From Deltaproteobacteria bacterium (GTDB lineage: Bacteria; Desulfobacterota; Deferrimicrobia; Deferrimicrobiales; Deferrimicrobiaceae), in NCBI GenBank assembly GCA_003513855.1, contig DOTC01000024.1, forward strand, positions 2,365-9,227: a stretch of DNA of 6,863 nucleotides, given 5' to 3'. Shown here in pieces: positions 1 through 5,811 of the stretch. The notes beneath the pieces were generated by a model that saw only the letters and a program-made list of their open reading frames with translations, was not told the origin of the DNA and searched no databases. Every line of letters begins with the position of its first letter. The first letter of the stretch is position 1. The translations under genes were made by a program, and so were the position numbers.

Positions 1-506
1 CCGATGGCGTGGAGCAGGTGGGTCTTGCCGAGGCCGACGCCGCCGTAAAGAAAGAGCGGGTTGTAGCTCTTGGCGGGGTCGTTCGCCACCGCGAAGGAGG
101 CGGCATGGGCGAACTGGTTCCCCGCGCCGACGACGAAGCGATCGAACGTGTACCGCGGGTTGAGTTCCCCGTTGCGCGTCCTCGGTTTCGGCGGCTTCGC
201 CTCGCCCCTGTCTTCCGGGGTCATCTCCGTCGAATGGACGGACCGCTCCACCTCCCCGTCCTCCTCGCTTCCCACGACGATCTCGACGGCGACGTTCCCC
301 CCGATCTCCTTGCGCGCCGCCTCCTCGAGCTGAGGCATATAGTTTTCCTCGATCCACTGCTTGAAGAATTTGTGGGGAGTTGCCACCAGGAGAAGGGAGC
401 CTTCGCGGGAGACGAAGCGCAACGGTCGCAACCAGGTTTCGAACACCTGGTCGGTCACCTTGGTTTTCAGGTGGGACAGGACCATTTCCCACGACCGGGA
501 AGTCAA
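1..506 (-). CDS. dnaA: Chromosomal replication initiator protein DnaA (N-terminal part; gene continues past left edge)
   Basis: DnaA is the AAA+ ATPase that binds DnaA boxes at oriC and opens the duplex to start replication. The visible 168 codons cover domain I (about residues 1-75, including [12 protein letters not shown], the helicase/DnaA self-interaction region). A short acidic/proline linker, domain II, follows at about 76-114. The start of the ATPase domain is at about 115 ([13 protein letters not shown]). The Walker A motif GGVGLGKTH is at residues 155-163, with K161 as the nucleotide-binding lysine. The start is a TTG at 504-506: a GGAGG (complement of 516-520) lies 9 nt upstream and the protein then begins TSRSWEMVL, which fits the family. 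An internal ATG seven codons in has no comparable ribosome site. Sensor motifs and the DNA-binding domain IV lie outside the window. Identification is secure from the sequence; the exact start is likely. Confidence 0.96.
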   Translation of the reverse strand, partial: MTSRSWEMVLSHLKTKVTDQVFETWLRPLRFVSREGSLLLVATPHKFFKQWIEENYMPQLEEAARKEIGGNVAVEIVVGSEEDGEVERSVHSTEMTPEDRGEAKPPKPRTRNGELNPRYTFDRFVVGAGNQFAHAASFAVANDPAKSYNPLFLYGGVGLGKTHLLHAI

Positions 507-564
507 CGAATACAGCCTCCCTGGTGTTTCCTTCTACGGGAAAAGAAGAAAAATCGTATTCATT

Positions 565-592
565 GTCGGGCGGTTAAGGAGCTTTACCCGAC
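565..592 (-). promoter_or_regulatory. Inverted repeat in the dnaA leader
   Basis: GTCGGG at 565-570 is exactly complementary to CCCGAC at 587-592, separated by 16 nt. If dnaA is transcribed from upstream, the leader RNA could form this 6-bp GC-rich stem about 59 nt before the TTG start. No U-run follows, so it is not a standard terminator. Its function is unknown. Confidence 0.3.
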
Positions 593-609
593 GGAAGTTG
601 CCAACACCG

Positions 610-629
610 TTATCCACAGCTGTGGAAAA
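610..629. promoter_or_regulatory. Back-to-back DnaA boxes in a palindrome
   Basis: TTATCCACA at 610-618 is an exact consensus DnaA box on the plus strand. TTTTCCACA is read on the minus strand at 621-629 and differs from consensus at one position. Together they form a perfect 14-bp palindrome (613-626) with a 2-bp centre between the boxes. The site lies 104 bp upstream of the dnaA start codon and next to AT-rich DNA. It could act in origin recognition, in DnaA autoregulation, or both. Confidence 0.8.
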
Positions 630-630
630 G

Positions 631-690
631 CCAAAAAAGGCATAAAATTCATACGGTTTGATTTAAACACTCCGGGTTTATTATCAGTGA
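631..690. other. AT-rich stretch, possible duplex-unwinding element
   Basis: By direct count 20 of 60 bases are G or C, in an otherwise GC-rich window. It contains A-runs and ATTTAAA- and TTTATTAT-like segments and abuts the DnaA-box palindrome. This is the arrangement expected of an unwinding element, but AT-richness alone would also fit a promoter region. Confidence 0.4.
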
Positions 691-781
691 TCCCGCGCGC
701 GTGTTCGAATCGAAAAAGGAAGGAAACCGCCGCGCTTTCTGCTTGAGGCGAAGGAAGGGTACCATACCCCGAAAAGGGGAA

Positions 782-1699
782 TCAAGGATATTTTCCGGAC
801 TCTCCCTTTTTTGCGATTTTCGCCCGGTAGCGGTCCCAGTCAATCGCCACGTGAAGACGTGCTGCGGCCTCGTCGCGGACGCGCCGGTACTCCGGGGATC
901 GGAGGTAGCGCAGGAGGGGATCGCGCAAAGGCATCACCTGCTCCGCCGGATCCCAGGGGACCGGCAGACCGCCGGCGGCGTCGATCAGGCACTCTTCGCG
1001 GACGGCCTCGGAGGCGATCGCAAGGGGGATCCCTTCGAGGTCCCGCGCGATCGCCTGGAACCGTCCCTCGGCATGCGGGTCGAGAAACCGGAATGCCCGG
1101 GAGTAGAGAGAGGCCGTGTGGAAGTGATCGGGAACGTCGAGAACGCCGTCGAGGGGGAACTCCCGCCCGATCTCCCGAAGGAGGGACAGGCACTCCGACA
1201 GCAGACCCAGCCCCGGGCGTTCCTGCCCGGGGAGCCGGGGGCGGTCGATCGAAAACGGGCGGTCCGGGTCGGAAAGGACGAGCCATTGGATGAGGAGCAT
1301 CCGGAGGAGGGTCTCCTCCGAAAACGGTCCGATCGGCTTCCCCGGGCGGAAGGCGCAGATCCGGACCCGCACTTCCATGAGCAGACGGTCCCGGGACTTT
1401 CTCCCGGCGTACAGGGAGACGCGCTGTTCCTCGGGATTCCTGCACTCGAGAGCCAGAACGGGATCCTCGTATCCCCGGGCCGCGAGCCCCTTGAGGATGC
1501 CCGCCTTCCGGATCCTTTTCCGGACGTCCTCCGGCGTGAACCGGCCGAAGAGGAGATTTTCCGGGTTGAGGCCCGCAAGCTCGAACAGGAGTTCCCCTTC
1601 GGAGGGAGGTGAGCGTTCGCCGGGTTTCCCGGCCCGCAGAAGCGGAAACGAAAGGAGCCGGCGCAGAGGGGAGAAACGGATGGACCGTTTTCTGCTCAT
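782..1699 (-). CDS. Protein of unknown function, 305 aa
   Basis: I do not recognise the family. The product appears soluble: no signal peptide or clear membrane segment is seen, and the N-terminus (about residues 1-35) is short, basic and low in complexity. Conserved-looking blocks include GRFTPEDVRKRIRKAG (52-67), a hydrophobic LLRMLLIQWLVLSDP (131-145), LPGQERPGLGL (156-166), HFHTASLYSRAFRFLDP (192-208) and a C-terminal AIDWDRYRAKI. The GxG segment followed some 30 residues later by an aromatic-rich ASLYSRAFRF segment is loosely like the cofactor loop and final helix of GNAT acetyltransferases; this is a weak resemblance only. The ATG at 1697-1699 is chosen because no other ATG, GTG or TTG start fits the N-terminus, but it has no good Shine-Dalgarno. 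A TACACT hexamer 9 nt upstream could be the -10 of a leaderless message. The gene reads toward dnaA and away from the rpmH block. Sustained reading frame and protein-like composition make it a real gene. Confidence 0.75.
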   Translation of the reverse strand: MSRKRSIRFSPLRRLLSFPLLRAGKPGERSPPSEGELLFELAGLNPENLLFGRFTPEDVRKRIRKAGILKGLAARGYEDPVLALECRNPEEQRVSLYAGRKSRDRLLMEVRVRICAFRPGKPIGPFSEETLLRMLLIQWLVLSDPDRPFSIDRPRLPGQERPGLGLLSECLSLLREIGREFPLDGVLDVPDHFHTASLYSRAFRFLDPHAEGRFQAIARDLEGIPLAIASEAVREECLIDAAGGLPVPWDPAEQVMPLRDPLLRYLRSPEYRRVRDEAAARLHVAIDWDRYRAKIAKKGESGKYP

Positions 1700-1814
1700 T
1701 GCAAGCGCAGTGTACCACGGGGAAGGAAATACGGGGTTGACAGGGATGGAACAAAAGGAATAACTTATCTATTTCCCAGGGAACCCGATTGAACCCAAGA
1801 AGGGGTGGCACAGG
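1700..1814. other. Divergent intergenic region between the unknown gene and rpmH
   Basis: This 115-bp region must hold the start signals for the rightward ribosomal/tRNA block and probably for the leftward unknown gene. It contains a plus-strand TTGACA element (1737-1742) and, at 1711-1726, a sequence matching 12 of 16 bases of a parS-type palindrome. No clear DnaA box is present: TTATCTATT at 1765-1773 matches only 6 of 9 positions. Confidence 0.6.
1737..1766 (+). promoter_or_regulatory. Predicted sigma70-type promoter of the rpmH block
   Basis: A perfect TTGACA -35 hexamer at 1737-1742 is followed after 18 bp by TAACTT (1761-1766), a weak -10 with 3 of 6 consensus bases. Transcription would begin near 1773, giving a leader of about 42 nt before rpmH. 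The -35 and its location directly upstream of rpmH are persuasive; the -10 assignment is uncertain. Confidence 0.55.
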
Positions 1815-1967
1815 ATGAAACGCACCTACCAGCCGCACAACCGGCGGCGGCTGCGAACCCACGGATTCCGCCACCGCATGTCGACCCCGGCAGGCAGGCG
1901 GGTCATATCCCGCCGCCGCGCCAAAGGGCGGAAGCGGCTTGCCGTATCGGTCGGCGGCAAGAAGTAG
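1815..1967 (+). CDS. rpmH: 50S ribosomal protein L34
   Basis: This 50-aa, very basic protein is a structural component of the large ribosomal subunit. It begins [20 protein letters not shown], the family signature, with [26 protein letters not shown] residues completing the conserved body (about 21-42). The length is close to the usual 44-50 residues; the tail AVSVGGKK is slightly longer than the shortest homologues. The ATG is preceded by AGGGG (1801-1805) 9 nt upstream. It is the first gene of the rightward block and lies about 42 nt from the predicted transcription start. A perfect hairpin begins at the base after its stop codon. Confidence 0.97.
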   Translation: MKRTYQPHNRRRLRTHGFRHRMSTPAGRRVISRRRAKGRKRLAVSVGGKK

Positions 1968-1986
1968 CCTTTCCGGATCGGAAAGG
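1968..1986 (+). promoter_or_regulatory. Perfect hairpin between rpmH and rnpA, covering the rnpA ribosome-site region
   Basis: CCTTTCCG (1968-1975) and CGGAAAGG (1979-1986) form an 8-bp perfect stem with a 3-nt GAT loop, starting directly after the rpmH stop. No U-tract follows, so it is not a standard Rho-independent terminator. The 3' arm contains GGAAAGG, the only purine-rich ribosome-binding-like sequence upstream of the rnpA GTG (11 nt away). The stem may therefore lower rnpA translation, protect the rpmH mRNA 3' end, or mark a processing site. Confidence 0.6.
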
Positions 1987-1997
1987 CCCGGACGACG

Positions 1998-2405
1998 GTG
2001 GGTGGGGGTCGGCTGCCAAAAGCGGAGATGCTGCGCACGGACCGCGAATACCGGGAGGTGGTTCGCAGGGGAGAGCGCGCATCCACGCCGCACTACACCA
2101 TCTACCGGGACTTCCGCGCTTCCGCAGGGGCCGGTGACGGGCCCGTTGACCGCAAGATCGGCATCTCTGTCGGGCGGCGGGTGGGGAACGCGGTGGTCCG
2201 GAACCGGGTGAAGCGGCTCCTCCGGGAATTCTACCGGCACAACAGGCGCGTTTTTCCGGCAGGAACGAGAACGGCCATCGTGGTGAGGAAAGCCCCCGGA
2301 GACGCGGTTCTCGCGTCGGTTTCCGCCGAGCTCATTCCCGCTATGGAGCGCCGGTGGGGAAAGAAGGGGGAATCTTCCCAGTGCAGGCCCGAGACATCCC
2401 GATAG
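1998..2405 (+). CDS. rnpA: Ribonuclease P protein component
   Basis: RnpA is the small basic protein that assists the catalytic RNA of RNase P in removing 5' leaders from pre-tRNAs. The 135-aa product shows the N-terminal block LPKAEMLRTDREYREVVRRG (6-25). The diagnostic segment KIGISVGRRVGNAVVRNRVKR follows at 53-73, containing the RNR motif (68-70) of the RNA-binding helix. The start is a GTG: it is the only usual start upstream of the conserved LPKAE segment, since the frame runs back to the rpmH stop without another candidate. The ATG at codon 11 would cut off that segment. Length is near the family's 110-135; the tail after about residue 118 is extended because it overlaps yidD. The ribosome site is poor and lies within a hairpin arm. 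Confidence 0.95.
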   Translation: MGGGRLPKAEMLRTDREYREVVRRGERASTPHYTIYRDFRASAGAGDGPVDRKIGISVGRRVGNAVVRNRVKRLLREFYRHNRRVFPAGTRTAIVVRKAPGDAVLASVSAELIPAMERRWGKKGESSQCRPETSR

Positions 2406-2638
2406 GCCTCCTCAAAGGCTACCAGCGCCTGGTGTCCCCATACCTCGGCGACTGCTGCCGTTTCTTTCCAAGCTGCTCGGAGTACACGATCGGCTCGCTT
2501 CGCCTGAACGGGACCCTGACGGGCATTCTGGACGGACTCTGGCGAATCGTGCGGTGCCATCCCTTCCATCCCGGGGGCGTTGAGGAACCGCGGCGAATCC
2601 ACATCTGCGGCACGAGGGGTCGATGGAAAAACGGATGA
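2381..2638 (+). CDS. yidD: Membrane protein insertion efficiency factor YidD
   Basis: This small protein (85 aa) is associated with the inner face of the membrane and is thought to help YidC/Sec-dependent insertion. Signature motifs are clear: IGLLKGYQRLVSPYLGDCC near the N-terminus, then RFFPSCSEYT, and RCHPFHPGG toward the C-terminus, with the conserved cysteines. The GTG at 2381 is chosen because a purine run ending AGGGGG (2365-2370) lies 10 nt upstream and the product then matches family length. Another in-frame GTG at 2354 would add nine residues. The gene overlaps rnpA by 25 nt and yidC by 16 nt, so all three are probably translationally coupled. The C-terminal tail after HPGG is unremarkable. 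Confidence 0.94.
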   Translation: MQARDIPIGLLKGYQRLVSPYLGDCCRFFPSCSEYTIGSLRLNGTLTGILDGLWRIVRCHPFHPGGVEEPRRIHICGTRGRWKNG

Positions 2639-4302
2639 TTCTGGCGATCGTGCTCTCGGTCGTCATTCTGCTTGCCTACCAGAAGATGTTCGGCCCCGGC
2701 CCGGCGGACCGTCCGCCTCCCGCGAAGCAGCAGGAGGCGGACGGAACAGCGGCGGGGGACAACGCTATAGGGACTCCTGCGGCCGCCCCACGCGCGGCCG
2801 CGCGACCTCCTGCGGCCGGAGGGCTTGCCCCCGCCCGCATCCATTCCCAGCGGTGGATTACCGTGCGGACCCCCCTCTATACCGCGACCTTGTCCACAGC
2901 CGGGGGAGGGGTCCAGTCCTTTACCCTGAACCGGTACAACGAACACCCCGGGCCGAAGGGAAAACCGCTGGACATTATCGGATCCGGGACGATGCGTCCC
3001 CTTCCCCTGGACCTATACCTCGCGGAGAACCAGCCTGCCTTTCCCGAGCTGCCGGTGTTCGCCTCGAACGCGCCCGACGAGCTGTCCGTCGCTGGCGGGG
3101 AGAAGAAGACCGTTTCCCTGTCCTGGGAATCCGCGCGGGGCGTCCGCATCACCAGGGAGTACACCTTCTTCGGCGACCGGTACGATTTCGAGGTGGACCA
3201 GAAGGTGGGCAACGGGGACGGGGGGCCCCTTCGGATCAAACCGGGGATCGAGCTGTCCCAGGCTTTCACGGGGGAACTGGGCGGCGATTCCTACTCGTTC
3301 AAGGGAGCTGTGGTGGACGACGGGGGGAAGATCGAGCGGTTCGATCTGAAGAAGATCGGGAAGGGGGGGATCGAAAAGATTCCGGTGCGGTGGGCGGCCG
3401 CGGATGCGAAATATTTCACCCTGATCGCCATTCCCGGGAAGGAGTGGACTCTCGAGCAGGTTTCCCCCCAGGGGAAGGAGGGGATCCGGATCGTCCTGGC
3501 CGGCTCCCCCGCGGTTCTCGGGCCGCGGGAGGTGGCCTCCTTCTCCGTCCGGGCCTTCATGGGACCGAAGGAGTACAACCTCCTCGAGGCCACCGGGCAG
3601 GGGATGGAGCGCCTGGTCGATTACGGGTGGTTCTCGGTCATCGCCAAGCCTCTCGTCTGGATGCTCACGGCCAGCAACCGCGTGACGAAGAACTACGGGA
3701 TCGACATCATCATCCTGACGATTCTCATCAAGATCGCGTTCTACCCGCTGACGAAGAAATCGATGGCCTCCATGAAGAAGATGCAGGAACTCGGGCCCAT
3801 CATGAACAAGATCAAGGAGAAGTACAAGGACGACAAGGCGAGGCAGCAGCAGGAGATGATGAATCTCTACAAGACGTACAAGATCAACCCCATGAGCGGC
3901 TGCCTCCCGATGGTCCTCCAGATCCCGGTCTTCATCGCGCTGTACAAGGGGCTTCTTGTGGCGATCGAGCTCCGCCACGCGCCGTTCTTCCTGTGGATCA
4001 ACGACCTGTCCGCCCCCGAGCACCTGTGGGACATCGCGGTGGCGGGATACACGATTCCGATCCGCCTGCTTCCCCTTCTCATGGGAGTCTCGATGTTCGT
4101 CCAGCAGAGGCTGTCGCCCTCCGGGGGGATGGATCCCACCCAGCAGAAGATGATGCTCTTTTTGCCCCTCATCTTCACCTTCATGTTCTGGGGGTTCCCG
4201 ACGGGGCTGACGATCTACTGGCTGATGAACAACCTGCTGAGCATCGGGCAGCAACTGATCCAGAACCGGCAGGTGGAAGCGGAAAAGGCGGCGCGGGCGT
4301 AA
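2623..4302 (+). CDS. yidC: Membrane protein insertase YidC (Oxa1 family)
   Basis: YidC inserts and folds inner-membrane proteins, alone or with SecYEG. The 559-aa product has the Gram-negative layout. A first membrane segment is at about 5-19, followed by a Pro/Ala-rich linker (about 26-72). The periplasmic P1 domain spans about 75-330 (YTATLSTAGGGVQSF at 86-100). The conserved insertase core is at about 335-548. Core landmarks are NYGIDIIILTILIKIAFYPLTKK (357-379), the charged cytoplasmic hairpin (about 379-425), NPMSGCLPMVLQIPVFIALYKG (422-443) and FPTGLTIYWLMNN (525-537). K370 stands at the position of E. coli R366 in the hydrophilic groove, so the positive charge is kept. The start MEKRMILAIVLS is the usual family start; GAGGGG (2614-2619) lies just upstream, slightly close. 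A further ATG four codons in is possible. It overlaps yidD and is followed 28 bp later by mnmE. Confidence 0.97.
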   Translation: MEKRMILAIVLSVVILLAYQKMFGPGPADRPPPAKQQEADGTAAGDNAIGTPAAAPRAAARPPAAGGLAPARIHSQRWITVRTPLYTATLSTAGGGVQSFTLNRYNEHPGPKGKPLDIIGSGTMRPLPLDLYLAENQPAFPELPVFASNAPDELSVAGGEKKTVSLSWESARGVRITREYTFFGDRYDFEVDQKVGNGDGGPLRIKPGIELSQAFTGELGGDSYSFKGAVVDDGGKIERFDLKKIGKGGIEKIPVRWAAADAKYFTLIAIPGKEWTLEQVSPQGKEGIRIVLAGSPAVLGPREVASFSVRAFMGPKEYNLLEATGQGMERLVDYGWFSVIAKPLVWMLTASNRVTKNYGIDIIILTILIKIAFYPLTKKSMASMKKMQELGPIMNKIKEKYKDDKARQQQEMMNLYKTYKINPMSGCLPMVLQIPVFIALYKGLLVAIELRHAPFFLWINDLSAPEHLWDIAVAGYTIPIRLLPLLMGVSMFVQQRLSPSGGMDPTQQKMMLFLPLIFTFMFWGFPTGLTIYWLMNNLLSIGQQLIQNRQVEAEKAARA

Positions 4303-4330
4303 AGGACCCCCCGTCCCCAAGGAGGAACCC

Positions 4331-5752
4331 GTGGACGACTACCGCCCCCGGGCTCGCGCGGCAGACCGGGGGGGACCAGACGACGCGGACGGGATGACCA
4401 TCGTGGCTCCCGCAACCCCCGCGGGCCCCGGCGCCGTTTCCCTCCTGCGACTCTCCGGCCCGGAAGCCTTTCCGATCGTCTTCCGGATGACCGGGGTCGA
4501 TCCTTCCCGGGTTCCCCCCCGCACCCTTTCCCGGTGCACGGTCCGTGACGGGAAGGGGGAAGAGATCGATGCCGCCCTCGTCGCATTCTTTCCCGCGCCG
4601 CGAAGCTTCACCGGCGAGGACGTCGCCGAGATCCACCTGCACGGCAACCCCGTGATCGTGGAGCGGGCCGCCGCCGCCGCGTGCGGCCTGGGTGCGGCTC
4701 CCGCCTCCCCGGGGGAGTTCTCCCGCCGCGCATATCAAAACGGGAAGATGGACTTGACGGAGGCGGAGGCGCTTGCCGACCTGATCGCGGCGAGAACGGC
4801 CGGAGCGGCCCAGGCGGCCCTCCGGCAGCTGAAGGGGGGCATCCGGGAGGCGGTTGCCCCCCTGCGGGGGCAGATCGTATCCCTTCTCACGCTTCTCGAG
4901 GCATCCATCGATTTTGCCGACGAGGAAGATGTCCCCCTCGCGACGCACGAGAAACTTCACGAACGGGTGTCGGATTTAAAGTCACAAGTGGGGCGGCTCC
5001 TCGACTCGTACAGCCGGGGGCACCTGTACAGGGACGGGGCGACCGTGGCGATCGCGGGGGTTGCCAATGTCGGAAAGTCGCGCCTTTTGAACCGGATCCT
5101 GGGGGAAGAGCGTGCCATCGTCACGGAGATCCCGGGCACCACGCGGGATTACCTCTCCGGGGAGATCTCCCTTACGGGGATCCCAATGCGGCTGGTGGAC
5201 ACGGCGGGATTGCGGGAGGCTTTGGACCCTGTGGAGCGGGAAGGGGTCCGGCGGAGCCGGGAAATCATCGCAGGGGCGGAGCTCATCCTGTTCGTCCTCG
5301 ACGGGAGCCGGCCCCCGCACGAGGGGGACCTCGAGGCGTACCGGGAGGTGGAGAACCGGCCGCACCTGGTCATCGTGAACAAGCGGGACCTGCCGGCTGC
5401 AGGGGACGGTGGTCTCTTCCGGGGGGCCGGTTGCGCAGGGGAAGTCCCCGTGTCCGCGAAAACCGGAGAGGGGGTCGAGGCGCTCCTCAGGGCCATCGCG
5501 TGCGAGCTCGTTCCGGGGGAGGGTGCTATACTGTCCGAAGCGCCGCTTACCCGAATCCGGCATGTCGATGCGGCCCGGAAGGCGGACGCCGCCCTGGAGC
5601 GGGCACTGGAGGCGGCCGGAAGAGCTCTTCCCCTGGAATGTCTCGCCTCCGACGTCCGGGATGCCGCCCAGGCGCTTGCCGAACTGACCGGGGAGATCGC
5701 CCCCGAAGAGGTTCTGGATACGATCTTCAGCACCTTTTGTATAGGCAAGTAG
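4331..5752 (+). CDS. mnmE: tRNA uridine-5-carboxymethylaminomethyl(34) synthesis GTPase MnmE
   Basis: With MnmG, MnmE installs the aminomethyl-type group at C5 of the wobble uridine (U34) in certain tRNAs. The 473-aa product has the N-terminal tetrahydrofolate-binding domain ([21 protein letters not shown], about 23-43), a helical domain split around the G domain, and the C-terminal FCIGK with the conserved Cys470. G-domain motifs: G1 GVANVGKS (243-250), G2 GTTRD (269-273), G3 DTAG (290-293), G4 NKRD (350-353). The G1 has Ala where Pro is common. The GTG at 4331 is chosen because AAGGAGG (4319-4325) is 5 nt upstream, a near-ideal ribosome site. It adds a 21-residue acidic/basic tail before the ATG at 4394 (MTIVAPATP), which would give 452 aa, the usual family length. 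No jag/khpB gene intervenes between yidC and mnmE. Confidence 0.96.
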   Translation: MDDYRPRARAADRGGPDDADGMTIVAPATPAGPGAVSLLRLSGPEAFPIVFRMTGVDPSRVPPRTLSRCTVRDGKGEEIDAALVAFFPAPRSFTGEDVAEIHLHGNPVIVERAAAAACGLGAAPASPGEFSRRAYQNGKMDLTEAEALADLIAARTAGAAQAALRQLKGGIREAVAPLRGQIVSLLTLLEASIDFADEEDVPLATHEKLHERVSDLKSQVGRLLDSYSRGHLYRDGATVAIAGVANVGKSRLLNRILGEERAIVTEIPGTTRDYLSGEISLTGIPMRLVDTAGLREALDPVEREGVRRSREIIAGAELILFVLDGSRPPHEGDLEAYREVENRPHLVIVNKRDLPAAGDGGLFRGAGCAGEVPVSAKTGEGVEALLRAIACELVPGEGAILSEAPLTRIRHVDAARKADAALERALEAAGRALPLECLASDVRDAAQALAELTGEIAPEEVLDTIFSTFCIGK

Positions 5753-5779
5753 TTGATAAACAAGGGATAACCTTTCTCC

Positions 5780-5795
5780 TGTTCCACGGGGAACA
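5780..5795. promoter_or_regulatory. Near-perfect parS-like (ParB-binding) site
   Basis: TGTTCCACGGGGAACA matches the well-known parS variant TGTTCCACGTGGAACA at 15 of 16 positions and the B. subtilis consensus TGTTTCACGTGAAACA at 13 of 16. The single departure from the closer variant is at the centre (CACGGG for CACGTG). The site is intergenic and origin-proximal, just before mnmG, upstream of where rsmG-parA-parB sits in many bacteria. Flanking CC and GG extend the dyad, so the RNA could also form an 8-bp stem (5778-5785 with 5790-5797, loop ACGG). That stem is followed by G-rich, not U-rich, sequence, which argues against a terminator. Confidence 0.65.
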
Positions 5796-5811
5796 GGGGG
5801 GGAGGGAAGCG

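Larger units (their letters stand above)
507..781. other. Non-coding region upstream of dnaA; candidate oriC / dnaA control region
   Basis: This 275-bp gap lies between the dnaA start and the stop codon of the unknown gene at 782-1699. It contains a palindromic DnaA-box pair (610-629). Directly beside it is a strongly AT-rich stretch: 631-690 is about 33% G+C by count, against clearly GC-rich flanking genes. That stretch could serve as a duplex-unwinding element. A 6-bp inverted repeat (565-570 with 587-592) lies in the dnaA leader. No convincing sigma70 promoter for dnaA could be assigned. Gene context (dnaA on one side, the rpmH block on the other) is typical of bacterial origins. However, only two clear DnaA boxes are visible, so it could be a dnaA autoregulatory region with the main origin elsewhere, for example on the other side of dnaA. 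Confidence 0.55.

Noticed and set aside
757..779. Possible terminator downstream of the unknown gene
   Set aside because: Two overlapping short stems (757-769 and 767-779, 4-5 bp each) can form but exclude one another, and no T-run follows on the minus strand.
840..2240. Minus-strand open frame (466 codons) crossing the unknown gene, rpmH and part of rnpA
   Set aside because: It overlaps rpmH and rnpA and shares DNA with the better-supported 305-aa gene; Pro/Arg-rich composition without motifs.
3013..4320. Long antisense open frame (435 codons) opposite yidC
   Set aside because: Low-complexity, His/Asp/Glu/Arg-rich translation typical of an antisense shadow of a GC-rich gene.
2580..4397. 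Long open frame (605 codons) on the plus strand overlapping yidC
   Set aside because: It is a shadow frame of yidC, rich in Arg, Gly and Asp with no recognisable motif. High GC at third positions keeps such frames open.
5753..5781. Promoter for mnmG starting with TTGATA at 5753
   Set aside because: No -10-like hexamer lies at 16-18 bp; the matching position reads CTCCTG.
5778..5797. Rho-independent terminator between mnmE and mnmG
   Set aside because: The 8-bp stem is followed by G-rich sequence, not a U-tract, and the mnmG ribosome site follows at once; a parS-like site explains the dyad better.
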